A stretch of 64,000 nt of DNA from Nocardioides sp. ChNu-153 (GCF_030466625.1 NZ_JADEVT010000013.1:1-64000); one strand, 5' to 3'; counted from the stretch's first letter, positions 8,543-18,469 are shown. Notes: generated from the sequence alone by a model not told the origin. Program-made: numbers and translations.

Positions 8543-9694
8543 TCAGGAGACGGAGACCTCGGCCCCGGCGCCCTCGACGGGCTCCATGGACTCGGCGATG
8601 CGCAGGGCCTCCTCGATGAGGGTCTCCACGATCTGGCTCTCGGGCACGGTCTTGACGACCTCGCCCTTCACGAAGATCTGCCCCTTGCCGTTGCCGGAGG
8701 CGACGCCGAGGTCGGCCTCGCGGGCCTCGCCGGGACCGTTGACGACGCAGCCCATGACGGCGACGCGCAGCGGCACCTCGAGGCCGTCGAGGCCCGCGGT
8801 GACCTGCTCGGCGAGCGTGTAGACGTCCACCTGGGCGCGGCCGCAGGAGGGGCAGGAGACGATCTCGAGGCGGCGCGGGCGCAGGTTGAGCGACTCGAGG
8901 ATCTGCAGGCCGACCTTGACCTCCTCGACGGGCGGCGCCGACAGCGAGACCCGGATGGTGTCGCCGATGCCTTGGCTGAGCAGCGCGCCGAACGCGGTGG
9001 CGGACTTGATGGTGCCCTGGAAGGCCGGGCCCGCCTCGGTCACGCCGAGGTGCAGCGGCCAGTCGCCCTCGGCGGCCAGCAGTTCGTAGGCGCGGACCAT
9101 CACGACGGGGTCGTTGTGCTTCACCGAGATCTTGAAGTCGCGGAAGCCGTGCTCCTCGAAGAGCGACGCCTCCCACTTCGCCGACTCCACCAGCGCCTCG
9201 GGCGTGGCCTTGCCGTACTTGTCGAGGATGCGCTTGTCGAGGCTGCCGGCGTTGACGCCGATGCGGATCGAGGTGCCGTGGTCCTGCGCGGCGCGCGCGA
9301 TCTCCTTGACCTGGTCGTCGAACTTGCGGATGTTGCCCGGGTTCACGCGCACCGCCGCGCAGCCCGCCTCGATGGCGGCGAAGACGTACTTCGGCTGGAA
9401 GTGGATGTCGGCGATCACGGGGATCTGCGACTTGCGGGCGATGGCCGGCAGCGCGTCGGCGTCGTCCTGGCTGGGGCAGGCCACCCGCACGATGTCGCAG
9501 CCCGACGCGGTGAGCTCGGCGATCTGCTGGAGGGTGGCGTTGACGTCGGAGGTCAGCGTCGTCGTCATCGACTGCACCGAGATGGGGTGGTCGCTGCCGA
9601 CCCCGACCGAGCCGACCTGGATCTGGCGGGTCGTGCGACGGGGCGCCAGGACCGGCGGCGGGGCAGCCGGCATGCCGAGGGCGACAGTGCTCAT
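8543..9694 (-). CDS. ispG: 4-hydroxy-3-methylbut-2-enyl-diphosphate synthase (flavodoxin) IspG
   Basis: IspG (GcpE) converts MEcPP to HMBPP, the penultimate step of the non-mevalonate isoprenoid pathway; it is a cytoplasmic [4Fe-4S] enzyme. The 383 residues form a TIM-barrel ([49 protein letters not shown]) and a C-terminal cluster domain whose three ligands are in SCPSCGR and [11 protein letters not shown]. Translation starts at ATG 9694, seven bases after TAGCAT and without a ribosome binding site. The genes rseP and dxr lie upstream in the usual dxr-rseP-ispG order, but a separate leaderless promoter is suggested here. Confidence 0.97.
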   Translation of the reverse strand: MSTVALGMPAAPPPVLAPRRTTRQIQVGSVGVGSDHPISVQSMTTTLTSDVNATLQQIAELTASGCDIVRVACPSQDDADALPAIARKSQIPVIADIHFQPKYVFAAIEAGCAAVRVNPGNIRKFDDQVKEIARAAQDHGTSIRIGVNAGSLDKRILDKYGKATPEALVESAKWEASLFEEHGFRDFKISVKHNDPVVMVRAYELLAAEGDWPLHLGVTEAGPAFQGTIKSATAFGALLSQGIGDTIRVSLSAPPVEEVKVGLQILESLNLRPRRLEIVSCPSCGRAQVDVYTLAEQVTAGLDGLEVPLRVAVMGCVVNGPGEAREADLGVASGNGKGQIFVKGEVVKTVPESQIVETLIEEALRIAESMEPVEGAGAEVSVS

Positions 9695-9701
9695 GCCCTC
9701 G

Positions 9702-9707
9702 ATGCTA
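9702..9707 (-). promoter_or_regulatory. -10 box, leaderless start of ispG
   Basis: TAGCAT on the minus strand, seven bases before the ispG ATG; no ribosome binding site. Confidence 0.5.
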
Positions 9708-9724
9708 CGCGGGCCTGCGAGCGC

Positions 9725-11077
9725 TCAGGAGTACGGGCTGAGCGGCACCACGAGGTCCCCGACGATGAGCACGACGCCCATCACGAGGATGGCCGAGCCC
9801 ACGACGTACGCGACCGGCAGCAGCTTCGCCACGTCCACGTGGCCGGGGTCGGGACGACGTCGCAGCCGGGCAAACCCGCGGCGCAGCGCCTCGTAGAGGG
9901 CCCCGGCGATGTGGCCGCCGTCGAGCGGCAGGAGCGGGATGAAGTTGAACATCCCGATGAAGAAGTTGAACCCGGCGATCAGCAGGAGGAGGAAAACGAC
10001 CTTCTCGGTGACCGGGAAGTCCTCCAGCGCCGTCGTCTCGCCCGCGATGCGTCCACCGCCGACGATCGAGACGGGGCTCTCGGGGTCGCGCTCCTGCAGG
10101 CCCACGATGGCCCTGGCCACGCCGTACACCTTGACGGGCAGCTCGCCGAGCGCCCGGACGGTGCGGACGGCCATGCCGCCCATCTCCTCGAGCGTGTAGA
10201 GCACGCCTCCCGTCGCGAGCTCGGTGCGCGGGGTGATGCCGAGGAACCCGACCGGCTCGGTGACCTCCGGGTCGTCGGCGGTCGGGCGGGGCGTGACGAG
10301 GGTGTTGGTCGTCAGCGTCATGCGCTGCCCGTCGCGCACCACGTCGATCGCCGCGGCGCCGTCGGAGTTGCCGCGGATCAGCGTCTGCAGCTGCTGCCAG
10401 TCGGTGACCTCGGCGCCGTTGAAGCCCACGATCTCGTCGCCCTGCTGCAGGCCGGCCGCCTCCGCGGGGGTGTCGGGGTCACCCGTCTCGCAGACCCGGC
10501 CCGTCTCGTCGGCGGGGACGACGCACGGCGAGACGGCCTGGACCGTGGTCGTGGTCCGCACGTCCTCGACGTTGCCGTAGGTGGCGAAGAGGCCCGCGAA
10601 GATGCCGAAGGCGATGAGGATGTTGACGCTCGGCCCGGCCGCCATGACGACGACCTTCTTCCACCACGTCAGCTTGTAGAACAGCCGGTCGGCGTCCTCG
10701 GGGCCGATGGTCTCCCACTCGGCAGCGCGGGCGTCGCTCACCAGCTGGGTGAACATCCCGGTGTTGGACTTGCGCACCCGGTAGACCGGCCGGCCGTCGG
10801 GGTCCACCCCGACCTGGTCCGCGTGCTCGTCGCCGCCCGGCGGCAGCATCCCGACGATCTTGACGTAGCCGCCGAGCGGGATGGCCTTGACGCCGTACTC
10901 CGTCTCCCCCACCTGCTTGCTCCACACGGTGGGGCCGAACCCGATGAAGTACTGCGTCACCTTCGCCCCGAACGCCTTCGCCGGGACCATGTGGCCGAGC
11001 TCGTGCAGGCCGATCGAGACGAGGATGGCGACGACGAAGACGACGACCCCGAGGGTGTAGAGCAGCACTTCGGTCAT
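9725..11077 (-). CDS. rseP: RseP/Rip1-type site-2 intramembrane metalloprotease (M50B)
   Basis: A membrane zinc protease that cuts anti-sigma factors or other membrane proteins within the bilayer. The 450-residue protein has the HEXXH zinc motif (SIGLHELGHMVPAK, near residue 24) in the first membrane helix, one PDZ domain (about residues 190-300, with GLQQGDEIVGFNGAEV), and the third zinc ligand in FNFIPLLPLDGGHIAG near residue 390. Three to four membrane segments are visible. ATG at 11077 is preceded by GAAGGA, ten bases after the dxr stop, so it is co-transcribed with dxr. It corresponds to M. tuberculosis Rip1 by position; its substrates cannot be told here. Confidence 0.94.
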   Translation of the reverse strand: MTEVLLYTLGVVVFVVAILVSIGLHELGHMVPAKAFGAKVTQYFIGFGPTVWSKQVGETEYGVKAIPLGGYVKIVGMLPPGGDEHADQVGVDPDGRPVYRVRKSNTGMFTQLVSDARAAEWETIGPEDADRLFYKLTWWKKVVVMAAGPSVNILIAFGIFAGLFATYGNVEDVRTTTTVQAVSPCVVPADETGRVCETGDPDTPAEAAGLQQGDEIVGFNGAEVTDWQQLQTLIRGNSDGAAAIDVVRDGQRMTLTTNTLVTPRPTADDPEVTEPVGFLGITPRTELATGGVLYTLEEMGGMAVRTVRALGELPVKVYGVARAIVGLQERDPESPVSIVGGGRIAGETTALEDFPVTEKVVFLLLLIAGFNFFIGMFNFIPLLPLDGGHIAGALYEALRRGFARLRRRPDPGHVDVAKLLPVAYVVGSAILVMGVVLIVGDLVVPLSPYS

Positions 11078-11087
11078 GCGGGGTCCT

Positions 11088-12203
11088 TCAGTGGGCGGGG
11101 CGCTCGGAGGGGGCGACCAGGGCGGCGGCGGTCTCGCGCGCCCAGGCGTCGGCGGCGAGCACGTCGTCGACGGTGAGCGACTCCGTCGAGAGTACGTCGT
11201 GCGCCCCCAGCACGCGCGCGATCGTCGGGACGACCTCGACGAACGGCAGCCGGCCGGCGAGGAACGCCTCGACGCACACCTCGTTGGCCGCGTTGTAGAC
11301 GGCCGGCGCCGTGCCGCCGGCGGCACCCGCCTCGCGGGCCAGCGCGACGGCCGGGAACGCCTCGTCGTCGAGGGGCGTGAACTCCCACGTCTCGGGGCGC
11401 GACCAGTCGACGGCCGGGGCCGCGCCGGGGACGCGCTCCGGCCAGCTCAGGCCCAGCGCGATGGGGATCGTCATCGTCGGCGGGCTGGCCTGCAGCAGCG
11501 TCGAGCCGTCGACGAACTCGACCATCGAGTGCACGACGCTCGTGGGGTGCACGACCACGGCGATGCGCTCGAGGGGCAGCCCGAAGAGCAGGTGGGCCTC
11601 GATCACCTCGAGACCCTTGTTGACGAGGGTGGCGGAGTTCACGGTGATGACCGGGCCCATCGCCCACGTCGGGTGCTGCAGCGCCTGCTCGGGCGTCACG
11701 TCCGCCAGCTCGTCGCGGCTGCGGCCGCGGAACGGGCCGCCGGACGCGGTCAGCACGAGGCGGCGTACCTCGTCGGGGGTGCCGCCCCGCAGGCACTGGG
11801 CGATCGCCGAGTGCTCGGAGTCGACGGGGACGATCTGGCCGGGCGCGGCGGCGCGGGTGACGACGGCGCCCCCGACGATGAGCGACTCCTTGTTGGCCAG
11901 CGCGAGCGTGGTGCCCGCCTCCAGGGCGGCGAGGGTGGGGCGCAGCCCGACCGCCCCGGTGATGCCGTTGAGCACGACGTCGGCGGCCATGCCGGCGGCC
12001 TCGACGGAGGCCTGCTCCCCCAGTCCGGCGTACGCCGGCGCGAGCTCGTCGACCTGCGCGTCGAAGAGGTCGGGGTTCGACCCGCCGGCCGTCAGGCCCA
12101 CCACGCGGTAGCGGTCGGGGTGGCGGCGCACCAGCTCGATGGCCTGGGTGCCGATCGACCCGGTGGAGCCGAGGATGACGACGTCGCGGCGGGGATGGCT
12201 CAC
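11088..12203 (-). CDS. dxr: 1-deoxy-D-xylulose-5-phosphate reductoisomerase
   Basis: Dxr turns DXP into MEP using NADPH, the first committed step of the non-mevalonate isoprenoid route. The 371-residue product has the dinucleotide-binding [20 protein letters not shown] at the N-terminus, [10 protein letters not shown], the metal/substrate motif [13 protein letters not shown], the flexible loop region ASGGPFRG, and [20 protein letters not shown] with conserved Asn and Glu ligands. GTG at 12203 lies six bases after CACACT, a weaker -10-like box, and has no ribosome binding site. It heads the dxr-rseP unit. Confidence 0.96.
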   Translation of the reverse strand: MSHPRRDVVILGSTGSIGTQAIELVRRHPDRYRVVGLTAGGSNPDLFDAQVDELAPAYAGLGEQASVEAAGMAADVVLNGITGAVGLRPTLAALEAGTTLALANKESLIVGGAVVTRAAAPGQIVPVDSEHSAIAQCLRGGTPDEVRRLVLTASGGPFRGRSRDELADVTPEQALQHPTWAMGPVITVNSATLVNKGLEVIEAHLLFGLPLERIAVVVHPTSVVHSMVEFVDGSTLLQASPPTMTIPIALGLSWPERVPGAAPAVDWSRPETWEFTPLDDEAFPAVALAREAGAAGGTAPAVYNAANEVCVEAFLAGRLPFVEVVPTIARVLGAHDVLSTESLTVDDVLAADAWARETAAALVAPSERPAH

Positions 12204-12209
12204 CCGGGA

Positions 12210-12215
12210 AGTGTG
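12210..12215 (-). promoter_or_regulatory. Possible weak -10 box, leaderless dxr
   Basis: CACACT (one base off TANNNT) on the minus strand, six bases before the dxr GTG. The lack of a ribosome binding site supports it; the first base does not. Confidence 0.3.
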
Positions 12216-12314
12216 GCAGCCCGGGGGCCGGCCCCGCCCCTCACCCCGCGCGGCTGGCGGGACGCGACAGGATGGCGGGGCACCTGTCCACCACCGACGC
12301 CCCCGGAGGCCGTC

Positions 12315-12644
12315 TTGATCTTCATCACCGCCGTCTTCCCCGTGAAGCCCGAGCACGCCGACGCCTGGCCGGAGCTCACGGCCGACTTCACCCGCGCCTG
12401 CAACGCCGAGCCCGGCTGCAAGTGGTTCTTCTGGTCCCGCTCGGTCGAGGACCCGACCGAGTACGTGCTGGTCGAGGCGTTCGCCGACGGCGACGCCGGG
12501 GCCGAGCACGTGCGCTCCGAGCACTTCCGCACCGCGACGCGGACGCTGCCGCAGTACCTCTCCGCGACGCCGCGCATCGTCAGCCAGAGCGTGGACCAGG
12601 ACGACTGGTCCGAGCTCGGCGAGATGGCGGTGCCCGGGGCCTGA
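12315..12644 (+). CDS. Antibiotic biosynthesis monooxygenase (ABM) domain protein
   Basis: A 109-residue ABM-fold protein of the dimeric alpha+beta barrel type, related to quinol monooxygenases such as YgiN. It begins [20 protein letters not shown] and contains the typical [12 protein letters not shown] strand, [17 protein letters not shown] and SEHFRTA helix. The start is a TTG at 12315 with GGAGG five bases upstream; no better start is in frame. The substrate is unknown and the fold is also used by non-enzymatic proteins. It is a lone plus-strand gene between divergent dxr and the converging AMP-ligase-like gene, 17 bp from the latter's end. Confidence 0.83.
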   Translation: MIFITAVFPVKPEHADAWPELTADFTRACNAEPGCKWFFWSRSVEDPTEYVLVEAFADGDAGAEHVRSEHFRTATRTLPQYLSATPRIVSQSVDQDDWSELGEMAVPGA

Positions 12645-12661
12645 GCCCGGGCCGGCCCGCC

Positions 12662-13321
12662 TCAGCCGACGAGGCGGACCGTGCGCCCCCCGAGGAGGGC
12701 ACCGAGGCGGCGCCCCACCTGGGTGCCGGCCTCGGGCACCTCGGGGAGCAGCACCGCTCGCTCCCCCACGACGTACGCCGTCGCCGTCGCGGCCGCCGCG
12801 TGCGCGTCCGGCGCCGCGCCCGGGGCGGGCTCGTCCTCGCGCGACGCCGGTGCGGGGTCGGTGCGCCCGGCGCGCAGCGCCAGGTCCCAGTCGACCTCGA
12901 CCTCCGGGTCGACCGGCGTCGGACCGCGGTAGAGGACGGCGGCCGGTCGGTGCACGTGGCCGGGCCACTCGTGCGCCGTGACGACGACCTCCGGGCGGTG
13001 CCGCACCGCGAGGGTCGCGGCCGACGGGTGGTGACCCGGGACGCCGACGGCGTCCGCGTGCACGCGGTCCACGAGCACCGGCAGGGCGCGCAGGCGCAAG
13101 GTGGCCAGCAGGGTCAGCAGCTCGTCGTACTCGTCCGGCAGCGCCACGAGCACCGTCGAGCCGGGGACCGTGCCGAGGGCCCGCAGCGCCCCTGCGAGGG
13201 CCGCGACCTCCTCGGTGAGCGTGGCGAAGTCGACCGTGCGGGTCGGCGTCTCGACCGCCGGCTCGGTGGCGCGGCCGCGCACGACGTGCAGGTCCAGGGC
13301 GTCGAAGGCGAGGTTCGTCAC
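12662..13321 (-). CDS. Truncated AMP-binding (acyl-CoA synthetase-like) protein
   Basis: A 219-residue protein that looks like the N-terminal region of acetyl/propionyl-CoA synthetases: [18 protein letters not shown], then [38 protein letters not shown] and a [10 protein letters not shown] segment like that preceding the ATP-binding motif. It stops just where the P-loop TSGTTG motif should be; [14 protein letters not shown] may be its degenerate remnant. It lacks every residue needed for adenylation, so it is probably not a ligase. It is intact, with a GTG start seven bases after TAGGCT, arguing for a retained non-catalytic role. The similarity is my reading, not a search result. Confidence 0.65.
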   Translation of the reverse strand: MTNLAFDALDLHVVRGRATEPAVETPTRTVDFATLTEEVAALAGALRALGTVPGSTVLVALPDEYDELLTLLATLRLRALPVLVDRVHADAVGVPGHHPSAATLAVRHRPEVVVTAHEWPGHVHRPAAVLYRGPTPVDPEVEVDWDLALRAGRTDPAPASREDEPAPGAAPDAHAAAATATAYVVGERAVLLPEVPEAGTQVGRRLGALLGGRTVRLVG

Positions 13322-13328
13322 GCAGGTG

Positions 13329-13334
13329 AGCCTA
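13329..13334 (-). promoter_or_regulatory. -10 box, leaderless start of the AMP-binding-like gene
   Basis: TAGGCT on the minus strand, seven bases before the GTG at 13321; no ribosome binding site. Confidence 0.5.
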
Positions 13335-13379
13335 CGGCGCCGCCGGACCCCACGGGGCGCCCACGTAGGGCACGGTGGG

Positions 13380-14660
13380 TCAGGCCGCGCGGACCGCGTC
13401 GGGCGCACGGCGGGCGGCCACGACCTCGCGGTAGTGCCGCAGCAGCAGCGCGTTCACGGCCGCCCAGGAGCGGCCCTCGACGCTGCGCCGGGCCGCGAGG
13501 GCGACACGGCGGCGCAGGGCCGGCTGCTGCGCCAGCAGCGCGACGTACGACGCGAGCGCCGCCCCGTCGCCCGGCTCGTAGAGGAAGCCGGCCGTGCCGT
13601 CGTCCACGACGTCCACGGGCCCGCCGGCGCGCGGCGCGACGACGGGCACGCCCGACGCCAGCGCCTCCTGCGCGGCCTGGCAGTAGGTCTCGTGGCGGCC
13701 CGTGTGCACGAAGACGTCGAGGCTGGCGTAGGCCGCGCCCAGCTCCTCGCCGTGCAGGACGCCGAGGAACGCGGCGCCCGGCAGCAGGGCGCGCAGCCGC
13801 TCCTCCTCCGGCCCCCCGCCGACGATCACCACGCGCACGCCGGGCAGGCGGTCGACGTGGGCGAGCAGCTCGAGCTCCTTCTCCGGCGCGAGCCGCCCGA
13901 CGTAGCCGACGAGCACCTCGCCGTGCGGCGCGAGGCGCGAGCGCAGCTCCTCGTCGCGGCACGCGGGGTCGAACTGCGTGAGGTCGACCCCGCGTGGCCA
14001 GTGGCCCAGACCGGCGACCCGCATCGCCTCCAGCTGGCGCAGGCTCGCGGTCGAGGGGGCGAGCGTGCGGTCGACGCTCGTGTGGATGCGACGCGTGAGG
14101 TAGGCCATCGCGCGGGTGCCGCCGGCGATGCCGTAGCGGTCGGCGAACCCGACCAGGTCGGTCTGGTAGATCGCGACCGTCGGGATGCCGAGGTCGTTCG
14201 CGGCCCGCGCGGCCTGGTAGCCGAGCGTCGCCGGCGAGGCGATGTGCACGACGTCGGGGCGGTAGCGCTCCATGACGGCGCGCAGCCGCCGCCGGGTCTC
14301 CAGGCCGATGCGGAAGTCGCGGTAGAACGGCAGGTGCGCCCCCCGGCAGGTCGTGACGGGGAACCCGGCGTACGTCGCGGGGCCGGTCGGCGCGACGAGC
14401 TCGGCGTCGTGCCCCTCGGCCGCCAGGTGCTCGAGCACGCGGCGCACGGAGTTGGTGACCCCGTTGACCTGCGGGAGGAACGACTCGCTGACCACGAGCA
14501 CGCGGAGACGACCGGCCGCGGCGGTGGGCGTGGGCAGGGTCGTGACGCTGCCGTGGCGACGGAGGGTACGGCGGGACGCGGCCCGCACGGGCCGGCGGGG
14601 CGAGGCCGTCGTCGCGCCGGCCGGCCGGCGGACGGGGGCGGTGGTGAGGCTGCGGCGCAT
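13380..14660 (-). CDS. Glycosyltransferase family 4, probable GDP-mannose-dependent mannosyltransferase
   Basis: A GT-B fold transferase of 426 residues. The start of the N-terminal domain (LRVLVVSESFLPQVNGVTNS) and FRIGLETRRRLRAVMERYRPDVVHIASP match the actinobacterial MgtA/PimB-like mannosyltransferases. The C-terminal domain has VGRLAPEKELELL, the donor-binding FVHTGRHETYCQAAQEALASG and a conserved Glu. A likely job is mannosylation of a glycolipid or lipoglycan at the membrane; the acceptor cannot be deduced. ATG at 14660 has AAGGGA upstream and gives a 50-residue Arg-rich leader absent from most relatives, so a GTG near 14546 is an alternative start. Confidence 0.87.
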   Translation of the reverse strand: MRRSLTTAPVRRPAGATTASPRRPVRAASRRTLRRHGSVTTLPTPTAAAGRLRVLVVSESFLPQVNGVTNSVRRVLEHLAAEGHDAELVAPTGPATYAGFPVTTCRGAHLPFYRDFRIGLETRRRLRAVMERYRPDVVHIASPATLGYQAARAANDLGIPTVAIYQTDLVGFADRYGIAGGTRAMAYLTRRIHTSVDRTLAPSTASLRQLEAMRVAGLGHWPRGVDLTQFDPACRDEELRSRLAPHGEVLVGYVGRLAPEKELELLAHVDRLPGVRVVIVGGGPEEERLRALLPGAAFLGVLHGEELGAAYASLDVFVHTGRHETYCQAAQEALASGVPVVAPRAGGPVDVVDDGTAGFLYEPGDGAALASYVALLAQQPALRRRVALAARRSVEGRSWAAVNALLLRHYREVVAARRAPDAVRAA

Positions 14661-14901
14661 CGCACGTCCCTTCGCACGCGAGGCCCCCCGGGCGCAGGCG
14701 TCGCCGCCGCGGGGAGTGCTGTCACGACGGGACGCTAGGCACGTCCGCGAACCGCGGGGGTGGGCCGCGGTGGACGCCAGTTGAACCGGGCGGGAACCTC
14801 GGCCACGACCGGTGACGGGTCGGCCACCGGGCGTTGCCCGGGTGGTCGCCGCGCGTTCAGGCGTCGGGCCCGGGGCCCGGGCGCACCGGACCCGGTGCGG
14901 C

Positions 14902-16059
14902 TCAGTCCTCGGCGGCGGCGAGCTGTCCGCAGGCGCCGTCGATCTCGCGTCCGCGCGTGTCGCGGACGGTCGTCGGGATGCCCTTGGCGACGAGGCGCCG
15001 CACGAACTCGCGCTCGTCGGCGGGGTCGGAGGCCGTCCACCGCGAGCCCGGCGTCGGGTTGAGCGGGATGAGGTTGACGTGGACCCAGCCCCAGTCGCCG
15101 TGCGCCCGCAGCACGTCGGCGAGCAGGTCGGCGCGCCAGGCCTGGTCGTTGATGCCGCGCATCATCGCGTACTCGATCGAGACCCGGCGCTTCGTGCGCG
15201 CGGCGTACTCCCACGCGGCGTCGACGGTCTCGGCCACCGAGGAGCGGGTGTTGATGGGCACCAGCTCGTTGCGCAGCTCGTCGTCGGGGGCGTGCAGGCT
15301 CAGCGCCAGCGTCACCGGGATGCCCTCCTCGGTGAGCTGGCGGATGCGGGGAACGAGGCCGACCGTCGAGACCGTCACGCCACGCGCGCTGAGGCCGAGG
15401 CCGGCGGGCGACGGCTCGGTGAGGCGGCGGACGGCACCGATGACGGCCTTGTAGTTGGCCAGCGGCTCGCCCATGCCCATGAAGACGACGTTCGACAGGC
15501 GTCCCGGCCCGCCGGGCACCTCGCCCCGCGCCATGGCGCGCGCGCCGTCGACGACCTGGTCGACGATCTCGGCGGTGGTCATGTTGCGCTGCAGCCCGCC
15601 CTGGCCGGTGGCGCAGAAGGGGCAGGCCATGCCGCAGCCGGCCTGGCTCGAGACGCAGATGGTGGCGCGGTCGGGGTAGCGCATGAGGACGGACTCGACG
15701 AGGGCACCGTCGAACAGGCGCCACAGCGTCTTGCGCGTCGTGCCCTTGTCGGCCTCGAGCGTGCGCACGGGCGTCAGCAGCTGCGGGAAGAGGGCGGCCG
15801 CCAGCTCGTCGCGCTGCCCGGCCGGGAGATCGGTCATCTCCGCCGGGTCGCTGGTGAGGCGGGAGAAGTAGTGGTTGCTCAGCTGCTTCGCGCGGAAGCC
15901 CGGCAGCCCCGACTCCTCGAGCAGCGCCTTGCGACCGGCCTCGTCGAGGTCAGCGAGGTGGCGCGGCGGCTTGGCGCGGCCGCGCGGCGCCTCCATCACG
16001 AGCGGGAGCGCACGGGCGCCCTCGGGAGGCGCTACGGGGGTGGGGGTGTCATCGGCCAT
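14902..16059 (-). CDS. rlmN: 23S rRNA (adenine2503-C2)/tRNA methyltransferase RlmN
   Basis: A radical-SAM enzyme that methylates A2503 of 23S rRNA (and A37 of some tRNAs). The 385-residue protein carries the CX3CX2C cluster motif in [17 protein letters not shown], the [16 protein letters not shown]-binding segment, and [15 protein letters not shown] with [14 protein letters not shown]. The catalytic Cys near the end is in [12 protein letters not shown] at 16059 is preceded by a G-run (GGGGGGCG) that may act as a weak ribosome binding site. It is downstream of cdsA and the repeat membrane gene, as in many actinobacteria. Confidence 0.96.
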   Translation of the reverse strand: MADDTPTPVAPPEGARALPLVMEAPRGRAKPPRHLADLDEAGRKALLEESGLPGFRAKQLSNHYFSRLTSDPAEMTDLPAGQRDELAAALFPQLLTPVRTLEADKGTTRKTLWRLFDGALVESVLMRYPDRATICVSSQAGCGMACPFCATGQGGLQRNMTTAEIVDQVVDGARAMARGEVPGGPGRLSNVVFMGMGEPLANYKAVIGAVRRLTEPSPAGLGLSARGVTVSTVGLVPRIRQLTEEGIPVTLALSLHAPDDELRNELVPINTRSSVAETVDAAWEYAARTKRRVSIEYAMMRGINDQAWRADLLADVLRAHGDWGWVHVNLIPLNPTPGSRWTASDPADEREFVRRLVAKGIPTTVRDTRGREIDGACGQLAAAED

Positions 16060-16127
16060 CGCCCCCCGATCATCGCACCCGTGGCTGCACGCACCCAACC
16101 GACGCGGACGCCGGCGAGCCCGCTGCC

Positions 16128-16916
16128 TCAGGCGTCGAGCCGCATGAGGCCCCACAGCACGAGCGCGGCGACGCCGACGACCACGACCGCCGTCACCGCG
16201 AGCCCGAGCAGCGCGTAGGCGCCGAACCGGCGCGTGCGGGGCAGCACCACGAGCACCAGCGGGACGGCCAGCAGCAGGAGGCCGTAGGGAGCGACCCGCG
16301 CCGCCGTCCCGGCGTCCGACACGTCGCCGGCGTCGAGGACCCAGCTCACGAGCGTCAGGTAGAGCAGCGGCACGACGAGCATGGCGACCATCCCGGCGTA
16401 GAACCCGGCGAGCGCCGTGCCGGTCCCCCGGGGCGCGTCGTCGTCCCGCGGCTCGTCACGGGTGTCGCGGGGCTCGGCGGGCTCGGCGGGCTCGGCCCGG
16501 TGGGCCGGGGCACGCACGGGCTCGGGCTCCGGCTCCAGGTACAGCGCGACCGGCGGGGTCTGCGGTACGGCGGACGCCGCCGGCGGGACGGCCGGCTGGG
16601 GCTGGGGCTCGGGTTGGGGCTCGGGTTGGGGCTCGGGTACGACGACGGGCTCGGGCTCGGGCTCCGGCTCCGGGGCGACGGCCGGCTCCGGCTCGGGCGT
16701 CGGGGCCGGGGACGCGGGGTCGGCCGGCGGGACGACCGCGGGGGCGGGCACGGGGGCGGGCACGGGGGCCGGCGCGGCGGCGGGGGGCGTCGTACCCGGG
16801 GGCGGGGCGGGTGCACCGGCCGGCGCACCGGTCGGCACCGCTGCGCGGCGCGCCCGACCCGCGACGTACGTCGCCGCACCGGCGGCGAGCGCCGCCGTGA
16901 CCCACTTGCCTCGCAT
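16128..16916 (-). CDS. Membrane protein with long Pro/Glu repeat region
   Basis: A 262-residue protein in three parts. An N-terminal hydrophobic segment (residues 6-24) is followed by about 130 residues dominated by Pro, Ala, Glu and Val, including runs of PEPEPEP and PEPQPEPQ (about residues 75-110) and more PEPEP near 130. The last 90 residues form three membrane helices ([19 protein letters not shown] onward). The extended linker probably spans a cell-wall or cytoplasmic gap. GGAGAGG precedes the ATG at 16916, 31 bp after cdsA, so it is in the cdsA operon. Function unknown. Confidence 0.75.
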   Translation of the reverse strand: MRGKWVTAALAAGAATYVAGRARRAAVPTGAPAGAPAPPPGTTPPAAAPAPVPAPVPAPAVVPPADPASPAPTPEPEPAVAPEPEPEPEPVVVPEPQPEPQPEPQPQPAVPPAASAVPQTPPVALYLEPEPEPVRAPAHRAEPAEPAEPRDTRDEPRDDDAPRGTGTALAGFYAGMVAMLVVPLLYLTLVSWVLDAGDVSDAGTAARVAPYGLLLLAVPLVLVVLPRTRRFGAYALLGLAVTAVVVVGVAALVLWGLMRLDA

Positions 16917-16947
16917 CAGGCGACCTCTCCACGCACGACGGGGTGAC

Positions 16948-17820
16948 TCAGAAGACCAGGTAGTGCAGGAGCAGCCAGATCGGGGCGACCGTGGCCAGGA
17001 GGGAGTCGAGCCGGTCCATGAGCCCGCCGTGGCCGGGGACGACCTGGCTCATGTCCTTGAGCCCCAGGTCGCGCTTGATGACCGACTCGCACAGGTCGCC
17101 CAGCGTGGCCATGACGACCGTGATGAGCCCGAGGAAGATGCCCACCCACCAGTCGCCCTCGAGGAGGTACTCGACGAGCACGAGCCCGGCGACCACGCAG
17201 AAGACGGCCGAGCCGGCGAAGCCCTCCCACGACTTCTTCGGCGAGATGACGGGGGCCATGGGGTGCTTGCCGAACAGCACGCCCGCGACGTACCCGCCGA
17301 TGTCCGAGGCGATGGTGACGACCACGAACGCGATGACGCCGCGCACGCCGTCGTCGAACGACTCGAAGTCCGTCGCCCCGCCCTCGGCGAGGAGCAGCGC
17401 CACGAACGAGCCCAGGAACGGCACGTAGATGAGCGCGAACACCGCAGCGGACGCGTTGCGGACGTAGCCGTCGACCCCCCGGTGGAGCAGCCACAGCATG
17501 ATGGCCAGCGCGGTGACCGCGGTCGCCGTCACCAGGGCCGGGGGGCCGAAGAAGTAGGCCACGACGACCATTACGACGCCGCCCAGCATGAGCGGCTGCT
17601 CCGGCAGGTCGATGTCCTTCGCGAGGAAGCCGCGCCGCAGCTCCCACACCGCCACGACGACGGCGGCGGCCACGATGAGCATGAACGCCGTCTTGTAGAC
17701 CGCCAGCGACGCCGCGATGGCAGCGAGCAGCAGGATCGCGGACGCGACCGCGGCCGGGAGGTTGCGTCCGGCCCGGCCGTGGTCCTTGACCGGCGGCGTC
17801 GTGGGAGGGGTGGTGGTCAC
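16948..17820 (-). CDS. cdsA: Phosphatidate cytidylyltransferase
   Basis: CdsA makes CDP-diacylglycerol from phosphatidic acid and CTP, the branch point of phospholipid synthesis, in the membrane. The 290-residue protein has eight or so hydrophobic segments and the family signature near the C-terminus: SVIKRDLGLKD followed by PGHGGLMDRLDS. Also typical are APVISPKKSWEGFAGS and SDIGGYVAG. GTG at 17820 is 19 bp after the frr stop, with an AGGGA upstream, so it follows frr in one transcript. The first 20 residues are a Thr/Pro-rich cytoplasmic tail. Confidence 0.96.
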   Translation of the reverse strand: MTTTPPTTPPVKDHGRAGRNLPAAVASAILLLAAIAASLAVYKTAFMLIVAAAVVVAVWELRRGFLAKDIDLPEQPLMLGGVVMVVVAYFFGPPALVTATAVTALAIMLWLLHRGVDGYVRNASAAVFALIYVPFLGSFVALLLAEGGATDFESFDDGVRGVIAFVVVTIASDIGGYVAGVLFGKHPMAPVISPKKSWEGFAGSAVFCVVAGLVLVEYLLEGDWWVGIFLGLITVVMATLGDLCESVIKRDLGLKDMSQVVPGHGGLMDRLDSLLATVAPIWLLLHYLVF

Positions 17821-17839
17821 GGGTCGTCGTCCCTGCTGC

Positions 17840-18397
17840 TCAGACCTCGAGCAGCTCGGACTCCTTCGACTTCAGCATCTCGTCGATCGCTTCGACGTGC
17901 TTCTTGGTGAGGCCGTCGAGCCGCTTCTCGGCGCCGGTGACGTCGTCCTGGCCGACCTCGCCGTCCTTCTCGAGGCGCTCGAGGCCCTGCTTCGCCGTGC
18001 GGCGCAGGTTGCGGACCGCGACGCGACCCTCCTCGGCCTTGGTGCGGGCGACCTTGATGAACTCCTTGCGGCGCTCCTCGGTCAGCTCGGGGAAGACGCA
18101 GCGCAGCATGCGGCCGTCGTTCGACGGGTTCACGCCTAGGTCGGAGTCACGGATGGAGCGCTCGATGGCACCCATCGCGCCCAGGTCGTAGGGCTGGATC
18201 AGGATGACCCGCGCCTCGGGGGCGGTGAACGACGCCAGCTGCTGCAGCGGCGTCGGCGACCCGTAGTAGTCGACGAGGATCTTGCTGAACATGTTCGGGT
18301 GCGCGCGGCCGGCGCGGATCGCGGCGAAATCCTCGCGGGTCGCCTCGACCGACTTGTCCATCTTGGCATCGGCCTCGTTGAGGACGTCGTTGATCAC
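17840..18397 (-). CDS. frr: Ribosome recycling factor
   Basis: RRF, with EF-G, splits post-termination ribosomes. The 185-residue length is exactly typical. Domain I helices are seen in DVLNEADAKMDKSVEATRED and the C-terminal coiled part; domain II contains DYYGSPTPLQQLA. Also conserved are RAGRAHPNM and the segment LTEERRKEFIKVARTKAEEGRVAVRN. The GTG at 18397 has GAAGGAG upstream. It lies 72 bp after pyrH, the order found in almost all bacteria. Confidence 0.98.
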   Translation of the reverse strand: MINDVLNEADAKMDKSVEATREDFAAIRAGRAHPNMFSKILVDYYGSPTPLQQLASFTAPEARVILIQPYDLGAMGAIERSIRDSDLGVNPSNDGRMLRCVFPELTEERRKEFIKVARTKAEEGRVAVRNLRRTAKQGLERLEKDGEVGQDDVTGAEKRLDGLTKKHVEAIDEMLKSKESELLEV

Positions 18398-18469
18398 TGC
18401 GGGCTCCTTCGTCGTTGCAGGGACGCCGGTCGAGCGGCGTCTCGTCGGGGGCGTCGGTGGGGGGAGCGA

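Noticed and set aside
13826..14725. Leaderless frame starting at GTG 14725, six bases after TAGCGT
   Set aside because: The frame overlaps the glycosyltransferase gene out of phase and its translation is Pro/Arg/Ser-rich with no pattern. TAGCGT may instead be the -10 box of the glycosyltransferase, which starts at 14660 with a ribosome binding site.
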